Of a stretch of 64,000 nt of DNA, positions 58,618 to 64,000 are shown piece after piece. The notes below the pieces were generated by a model. The model was not told where the DNA came from and ran no database searches. It was given only the letters and a program-made list of their open reading frames with translations. A program made the position numbers and the translations under genes. Source of the DNA: CAG-488 sp051881315 (lineage in GTDB: Bacteria; Bacillota; Clostridia; Oscillospirales; Acutalibacteraceae); assembly GCA_051881315.1 (NCBI GenBank), contig JBJEPQ010000056.1, positions 1 through 64,000 on the forward strand, in the 5' to 3' direction. The first letter of the stretch is position 1. Every line of letters begins with the position of its first letter.

Positions 58618-60690
58618 TCAGTTTTCAACAATCAAAACTTCCGTGCCGAGCTTCGTGTCGATTTCAATATATTCGTCTTCCGTAATAAAGGAGTCCGTGC
58701 CGCAGGTTATCAGGGATCGGCTGAAAGGGTTTTTGATTTTAAGACGTCTACCCTTTTCGCTTATTATTTTTACCTTTTCGATCCTCCCGTCTCGCATTGA
58801 CGCTGAAACAAGAAAAGCTCCGTCTGCCCTGAGATTTTCAAACGAGCAATCTGTCTGCCTGTCCCAAACCGGGAAAAGTCTGAGCGTTCCGTCATAGCTT
58901 TGCATCACCATTTCGTTAAGAGTTGTACAGGCAATACTGCTGTTTTCAAGGCATCCGCCCTCGTGCAGAAGCAGCATATTCGGAAGCTGAAATTTTTTGA
59001 AATTCTGCTTCATCCTTTTTATGATAAGCTCAGGCTTTACGCCTATTCTTGCGGAACACGGAAAATATGAACAGCCGCCATTGCCGTCATTCCATCTGTT
59101 GTTTGTGAAGAAGGTGTTCCTGGAGATTTTAAGCAGTTCGGGTTCTGAGCTTAAACCAATCTGAGAGCAGGGATAAATGTGCTGAATACAAAGAGAATTG
59201 GTGTTATTCCATGCGGTTCCTTTCGAGGTATATCTGAAAACCTTTTTCCCCTTTTTTCTGAAAGTCGGAAATTTATGAAGATTTTCAACGATGTCTATCC
59301 ATTTTTCTCTGCGGTCAGCATCAACCCCCAACTCCTCCGACATATCTATCAGACATTTGAAAAACATTCTCAGCAAGCCGAGAGTGAGGAGGTTGTTTTC
59401 CTCGTTAATTTGCTTTTTATACTTTTTGGGATCAAAGTCGTCACGGTAATACGGAACCTCGTGGATCGAGTCGCGAACAACATTATATACTCCGTCACGC
59501 TTGACAAGATAGCCCTCCCAGAAATCCGCAATATCGAGGAAAAACGGATAGGCGGTATTCCGTGCATAGTCCTTGTCATAGGTTGCATACCAGCGCATTA
59601 TCATAATGTCAGCCGAATGGACGGCATTGCTCCGCTGACCGAGGAACAGCCGTTCCCAGCCCTTGTCGCTTTTTTCCGTAATCATACCCTTTGGTCCTAT
59701 TGCGACAGGATAAAAAACTCCCTTCTGACCGAGAAAATTTTCAGAATACTCTTTTCCTCTCTGCCGCAGCTCCAAAAGCGGCGCAGCATAGCAATCCGTC
59801 AATTCGACGTGATTTGAGGAACACGCTCCGTAAAACGAGCCTTGATAGTTGTAATTCAGATGATAGTCGCCTTTCCAGTTTATTTGGTCCGTCGTAATAA
59901 AATTGCCGTACAATCCCGGAGGAAAATCTCTGTTCAGCGAACAGACTGCAAGCATATACTGTGAAGCGTACCAGTTCATTTCAAGAAAGCTGTCGGAGCA
60001 TTTGAAGCTCGATTTTTCATAGAAAGCTTTCCACCAATTTCTGTTTTCTCTTTTCTCTTTTTCAAATAATTCTTCCGAAAGCCGATTCAGCTTTTCCGCA
60101 TCGTTTCCGCTGTCAAAATTTGAATCAAGCGAAACAGCGCTGATAATCCTGTTATTCATTCTGATCGACTTCACAGCGGCGGTGAGCCGAGTTTCAAAAT
60201 ACAATTCATCGCCCGAAAAAGACCTTGTGTAATACTTTATTCCGTCGTCTTCCGTTTCTTCAAGTCTTCCGTATTCTAAGTCCGACGGGATAAATCTCGG
60301 CTCGAAAATATCCTTTTCATCGGAACAGACAAGCTCAAAAAAAGCTGTTCGTGAGTTATGGCTGACAAAAATCATAACCTCAAAAAAGCGGTTTCCGTCA
60401 GAGAAACGGCAGAACAGTTCGCCCTCGTCCATGCGCTGTTCGACATAGTAATTTTCGTACATCTCAAACGGAATATCAAAATTCAGAGTGCCCACAGGCT
60501 TAATTCCGCCGTAGGCAAAATCCATCTCGTTGGCAAGCCAAAAATCCGCCTTGCTTATATGACACGACATTCCGTTTTTATGTTCGCCGAGTATGACGCC
60601 GATGTCGCCGTTGCCGCAGAGTGCGCCGTCCGGCGTTGAATATTTGCCGGATCTGATCGGTCTTGTTTTTATAACAGCAGTGTGCTTCAT
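58618..60690 (-). CDS. GH95-like glycoside hydrolase (alpha-L-fucosidase family type)
   Basis: 690-residue protein without a signal peptide, so it should act in the cytosol. N-terminal beta-sandwich domain about 1-195, then an (alpha/alpha)6 barrel. GH95 landmarks are present: the LNYNYQG segment with N279 and N281, equivalent to the two catalytic Asn of AfcA-type enzymes, and ENSSIACTTLNEMVMQSYDGTLRLFPVW with D600 as the general base. Substrate may be alpha-L-fucoside or alpha-L-galactoside. I use ATG 60690 with GGAGGA upstream; the longer reading covers a terminator. It lies between two dockerin-protein genes. Confidence 0.78.
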   Translation of the reverse strand: MKHTAVIKTRPIRSGKYSTPDGALCGNGDIGVILGEHKNGMSCHISKADFWLANEMDFAYGGIKPVGTLNFDIPFEMYENYYVEQRMDEGELFCRFSDGNRFFEVMIFVSHNSRTAFFELVCSDEKDIFEPRFIPSDLEYGRLEETEDDGIKYYTRSFSGDELYFETRLTAAVKSIRMNNRIISAVSLDSNFDSGNDAEKLNRLSEELFEKEKRENRNWWKAFYEKSSFKCSDSFLEMNWYASQYMLAVCSLNRDFPPGLYGNFITTDQINWKGDYHLNYNYQGSFYGACSSNHVELTDCYAAPLLELRQRGKEYSENFLGQKGVFYPVAIGPKGMITEKSDKGWERLFLGQRSNAVHSADIMIMRWYATYDKDYARNTAYPFFLDIADFWEGYLVKRDGVYNVVRDSIHEVPYYRDDFDPKKYKKQINEENNLLTLGLLRMFFKCLIDMSEELGVDADRREKWIDIVENLHKFPTFRKKGKKVFRYTSKGTAWNNTNSLCIQHIYPCSQIGLSSEPELLKISRNTFFTNNRWNDGNGGCSYFPCSARIGVKPELIIKRMKQNFKKFQLPNMLLLHEGGCLENSSIACTTLNEMVMQSYDGTLRLFPVWDRQTDCSFENLRADGAFLVSASMRDGRIEKVKIISEKGRRLKIKNPFSRSLITCGTDSFITEDEYIEIDTKLGTEVLIVEN

Positions 60691-60699
60691 TTTTCCTCC

Positions 60700-60733
60700 G
60701 AAAAAACGGGGCTGCCGTTTTAACAGCAGCCCC
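60700..60733 (-). terminator. terminator of the large dockerin gene
   Basis: GGGGCTGC/GCAGCCCC stem on the minus strand (60733-60726 and 60715-60708) followed by TTTTTT, 22 bases after the upstream gene's stop. Confidence 0.9.
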
Positions 60734-60754
60734 ATATTATTATGGTTTGGTTGA

Positions 60755-63700
60755 TTATGCGGTTACACCGTTTGCAAGATCCACGAAGGAAACATACTTT
60801 CCGATGCACTCCGACGGAGCCTGATTGATCTTCTCTCTGCCGACGCCTGCGTTTTCAACCGACTTAACATCGGAGTTACCGATATTGCCGTCAAAGTTGA
60901 GGTCTCCGGCATAAGTGATGTATGCTGCGGTGAGCTCAGGATCAAGCATAAGTGAAGCATATGCCTTGAGTACAACCGCATCCTGTCCGTCAATCTTACC
61001 GTCGCCGTTGACATCGCCGAACATTACAAGGGTGTATTCATTCTTGAGAATTGCCTCTCCGAACGGATCTTCAACGATCTGAAGCTTTGAGCCTGTTCCT
61101 GCGCCATGCTTTGTCGGAGAAAGTCTGATGTCACCGTCTCCTGAATATCCGTAGTAGATTGAGAAGTAATCCTGGAAGCCGTCAAGTCCGCCGAAATCAG
61201 ACTGGTCAAGCTCTGTCCAGAAAGTCTCATCGAAGCCGATAGCGTAGTTGTAACGCTCATCAATGTTCTGATTATAGGTGTTGTCACCGTAGTTATAGAA
61301 CTCGATGGACGGAATTGAAACAAGCTTTTCAATCGCATTGTAAAGTCTCTTGTAGAAATTATCTACAAGCTTCTGGCTGTCCTGATCGTAGTCACGGTCA
61401 AGAGAACGAGCATCCTTATATGCATCAACAACATCCTGAACAGATTCAGATGTATAACGGCTCGGCGGGAAGAGGTTTGCAACACGGTCGATCTGACCGT
61501 CAAGCTGTGTATAATCTGCAAGACCTATATAATCCTTGAGCGCATTGTAAGTCTTTGAAAGCTGTCTTCTTGCCGTATTGATCTTGGACTGTCTGTAGTC
61601 CATGACAGTACCGGCATTTACATGCTGCTGATACTCATTCATTACCTTAACGGCAAACTGATAAGCATTCCAATAAGCGTTCCATGTTCTGTCGGTATAT
61701 TTCTTTGTACCGTCAGGGTTGAGGTTATCCGTATACTGAACCGTACCGAGAGGAGCAAGAACCTTGTTGAGCTGGTAGGTTGACTTGTAGGTCTGGTTTC
61801 CGAGAAGGAGATCCTTATAAACTCTCAGCGAGTAGCAGTAGAACGTGATGTCGGAACGAGTCGGGAACTCTCCGTTGCCCTCCTTGGCGGCATCATACTG
61901 GCTGAGCAGTCCGCCTGCCTTGCTGAGGGTTGACTTAAATGCGAGATAAGCCCACGGAGCAAAGTCTACCATGTGGAAATACTCGTAATTGTCGTCGTAA
62001 TACTGAAGTCCCTCATTGCCCGTAAGAGCAAGCTCGTCATAAATCGTTCTGAGTTCGCTGATACTGTATGTTTCTCCGGTCGGATGATTTGTATTGTAAT
62101 CAACCGTAACGTAATCATAGGTATCTACATCAATTACACCGATAAGCTCGGCAATAAGATCAAGAGAAGTGTCGCAAAGCGAGCCTGCGCCTGTAATGTT
62201 GGTCAGGTATGAAAGGAGCATCTTAACAGTGTTCTTCAGACCTGTGCCGTTGTTTACACCGTCGGTGTTGATGTTTGTTGTAATCTGATCGAGCTTTGTG
62301 TAGCTGTACGGGATGATAAGAGCAAGCTGAGCAGCATTATCCGTAGTGCCTGCCGTCTCGTAATGAGGAAGCTGGAATACGCCGTTGATAACTCTCGCAA
62401 GGAGATTTGTAACGATCTGCGTAAGCGGCTTATCAAGTGAAGCCGTCAGAGTCGGCGTTGAAGCACGGCGTCCGATAAGTGAAAGAACAGTGTTGATATC
62501 AAAGTTAAGGATAGGATTGATAAGCTTATCCATAACGATCTCTCTGAGACCGTCTTTACTGTTCTCTACGCCGTAGCAAATGTTGGTAAGAGGAATAACC
62601 TGATTTATAGAATAATAAGCCTTTGCCCAGATATCTGTGCTGTTTGCGTAAGAGCCGAGGTTGAAGAGCTTTGCATACTTGGTAAGGAAGAAGTCAAACG
62701 CCGCATTAAGCTCTGCGTCAAAGGTGATCTGTGTAGGATCGGAATTGACAGTCTCCATACCAAACTCACCGACAAGATAATAGTCGATCAAAGCTGCGGC
62801 AAGATCAAGGCACCAATCCGTGCTGGGATTGTACTGAGAACCGATATAGTTGCCGTTCTCATCCTTCGGAGCCATAAGATCCTCAAACTCAACGTCGGGA
62901 TAGAGATCCTTGAGAACATCTAACAGGGTGAATGTTGCAAGCTCTCTGATCGAGTTGCAGTTTTCTGAGAATTCAACGCCGTCAACAAGTGCTTCAAGAA
63001 GGAACTTCAAAAGGAAAGCAAAGGTCTGCTCGTCATTCATAGTGTCAAGAGCGTCCAGCTCCTCGTTTGAAAGCTCCGGAGCATCCTTCCATACCGAACC
63101 GATGATCGGAAGCAAGGTCTTGACATAATCGGCAAGCTTGGAAACAAAGGTCGGCTCAAGAGTGAGGTACTTGCCGCCGTTTCCGTCATCCTGGAAGTAG
63201 ATGTACTGGGTAAGTCCTTCTTTAAGGATGTACTTGAGAGTAACGTTAATTTTATCTATCGGCTTAGGAGCGGTCGGATTTTCGACGCCCTGAGACTCAA
63301 GGAATTTGGCGATCATTTCTTCCTGAGCTGCATCCTCGGGAAGTCCCATAGATTCGTTGGTAACGAAAAGACCGATTGCGATGTTAATGTAGGATGTGTC
63401 GGCCGTCGTATCCTCCGGATCAATCTTCAAAGCGTCAAGGATAAGCTCACCGGCAAACTTAACAACGATATCATCAATAAGTGCGTCAAAAATGCTCTCG
63501 ATAAGATCATAAGTACCTACCGACGTAATATCAACGTAATTACCGATTGATGTTTTCAAAGACGGGAGAAGATCAACAAGTGCAATATAATCTTTCAGCG
63601 TGCCGTCTTCATTTGTTGCAAGACCGAGGAAATCGGCAAAGGCATTTGTGCCGTCAGACTTGGCAAGCATGTCTCCGACAAACTTGATCAAACGGTTGTT

Positions 63701-64000
63701 GATAAACTCATTAAGCATATTATCGAGATTATCATAATATCCGCCGACCTCGAAGCCAACTCCGTCAGGATCAAACAAGGCCTTATAAACCATCTCGTTT
63801 ATGTAACCGTGAAGGTCGTTGAGCATCGGCACTTTTTCTCTCATATTAAAGAAGTTGTCAATAATACCGAGATCAAGGGAGTTATCCGCAAGCTTGTAGA
63901 GAGGGCTTGCGTTCTGCTGCAGGAACTGAAGAAAATAGCCGAATACCTGAAGGTCAGTCATATTTTTTGAAGTACGTCTGATATCGGAATTCTTCGGAAC
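60755..64000 (-). CDS. large secreted dockerin protein, 5' end beyond the window
   Basis: At least 1082 residues; the reading frame is still open at base 64000, so the N-terminus and signal peptide are missing. Most of the visible part is one helical, repeat-poor region that I do not recognise, with a FIVAR-like helical module near residues 870-960 (YRQSKINTARRQLSKTYNALKDYIGLADYTQLDGQI). The last 110 residues form a dockerin with two calcium loops, DVNGDGKIDGQDAVVLKAYA and DLNFDGNIGNSDVKSVE. It is probably bound to the surface by a cohesin. A strong terminator follows. Confidence 0.85.
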   Translation of the reverse strand, partial: VPKNSDIRRTSKNMTDLQVFGYFLQFLQQNASPLYKLADNSLDLGIIDNFFNMREKVPMLNDLHGYINEMVYKALFDPDGVGFEVGGYYDNLDNMLNEFINNRLIKFVGDMLAKSDGTNAFADFLGLATNEDGTLKDYIALVDLLPSLKTSIGNYVDITSVGTYDLIESIFDALIDDIVVKFAGELILDALKIDPEDTTADTSYINIAIGLFVTNESMGLPEDAAQEEMIAKFLESQGVENPTAPKPIDKINVTLKYILKEGLTQYIYFQDDGNGGKYLTLEPTFVSKLADYVKTLLPIIGSVWKDAPELSNEELDALDTMNDEQTFAFLLKFLLEALVDGVEFSENCNSIRELATFTLLDVLKDLYPDVEFEDLMAPKDENGNYIGSQYNPSTDWCLDLAAALIDYYLVGEFGMETVNSDPTQITFDAELNAAFDFFLTKYAKLFNLGSYANSTDIWAKAYYSINQVIPLTNICYGVENSKDGLREIVMDKLINPILNFDINTVLSLIGRRASTPTLTASLDKPLTQIVTNLLARVINGVFQLPHYETAGTTDNAAQLALIIPYSYTKLDQITTNINTDGVNNGTGLKNTVKMLLSYLTNITGAGSLCDTSLDLIAELIGVIDVDTYDYVTVDYNTNHPTGETYSISELRTIYDELALTGNEGLQYYDDNYEYFHMVDFAPWAYLAFKSTLSKAGGLLSQYDAAKEGNGEFPTRSDITFYCYSLRVYKDLLLGNQTYKSTYQLNKVLAPLGTVQYTDNLNPDGTKKYTDRTWNAYWNAYQFAVKVMNEYQQHVNAGTVMDYRQSKINTARRQLSKTYNALKDYIGLADYTQLDGQIDRVANLFPPSRYTSESVQDVVDAYKDARSLDRDYDQDSQKLVDNFYKRLYNAIEKLVSIPSIEFYNYGDNTYNQNIDERYNYAIGFDETFWTELDQSDFGGLDGFQDYFSIYYGYSGDGDIRLSPTKHGAGTGSKLQIVEDPFGEAILKNEYTLVMFGDVNGDGKIDGQDAVVLKAYASLMLDPELTAAYITYAGDLNFDGNIGNSDVKSVENAGVGREKINQAPSECIGKYVSFVDLANGVTA

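Overview
The window looks like chromosome from a spore-forming member of the Clostridia, most likely a Ruminococcus/Oscillospiraceae-type gut bacterium. The basis is the gene content: dipicolinate synthase (dpaA/dpaB) and yunB are sporulation genes, the dnaG-rpoD pair, Zur-ZnuACB and AGGAG-type ribosome sites are Firmicute-like, and large secreted proteins carry dockerin and cohesin-like modules as in cellulosome-type ruminococci. TTG start codons are frequent. The species cannot be named from the sequence alone.

Layout. 1-3.2 kb: dpaB-dpaA (minus) and murC (plus). 3.2-11.5 kb: a compact integrated mobile element of about 8.3 kb in the 3' end of tRNA-Thr(CGT), bounded by perfect 47-bp direct repeats. 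It carries a tyrosine integrase with an inserted helix-turn-helix, a repressor, small Cro/Xis-like proteins, a sigma-like factor, an HUH-type replication initiator, an RHH regulator with three palindromic operators, a structured RNA with its own promoter and terminator in front of a PBECR4-like nuclease, and a type I toxin-antitoxin locus with a 32-residue membrane toxin. No capsid, Zot or conjugation genes are visible. 11.8-16.3 kb: a membrane protein, then a response regulator-ABC transporter-histidine kinase cassette and a MITE-like element. 16.3-31.7 kb: mfd, a HAD phosphatase, an acyl-CoA synthetase, a repeat-rich intergenic region, a TetM-like GTPase fused to a YacP/Rae1-type NYN nuclease, two acetyltransferases, feoAB with its Cys-rich partner, and an amino-acid permease divergent from a LysR regulator.

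31.9-40.3 kb: a tRNA cluster (Val, Asp, Phe, Gly), ligA, yunB, rpoD, dnaG, dgt, a YigZ protein, rpmE and a solitary 5S rRNA gene with its own promoter. 40.3-44.4 kb: a flavin reductase and the zur-znuA-znuC-znuB zinc uptake operon with a clear operator, then a small lipoprotein. 44.4-50.9 kb: a secreted alpha/beta-hydrolase-like protein with Cys at the nucleophile elbow, an ABC-F ATPase, and a four-gene cassette (HPr-kinase-like protein, ABC exporter, PqqD, S26 peptidase) that resembles RiPP maturation/export machinery without a visible precursor. 51-64 kb: cell-surface proteins, namely a cohesin-like protein, a giant FIVAR-repeat protein with a C-terminal dockerin, a GH95-like glycosidase without a signal peptide, and a second large dockerin protein that runs off the window.

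The most unusual parts are the small replicating integrative element with its two RNA-based loci and a private family of palindromic repeats, the PqqD/HprK-like/S26/ABC cassette, and the GTPase-nuclease fusion. All assignments come from reading sequence and motifs; no database search was run.
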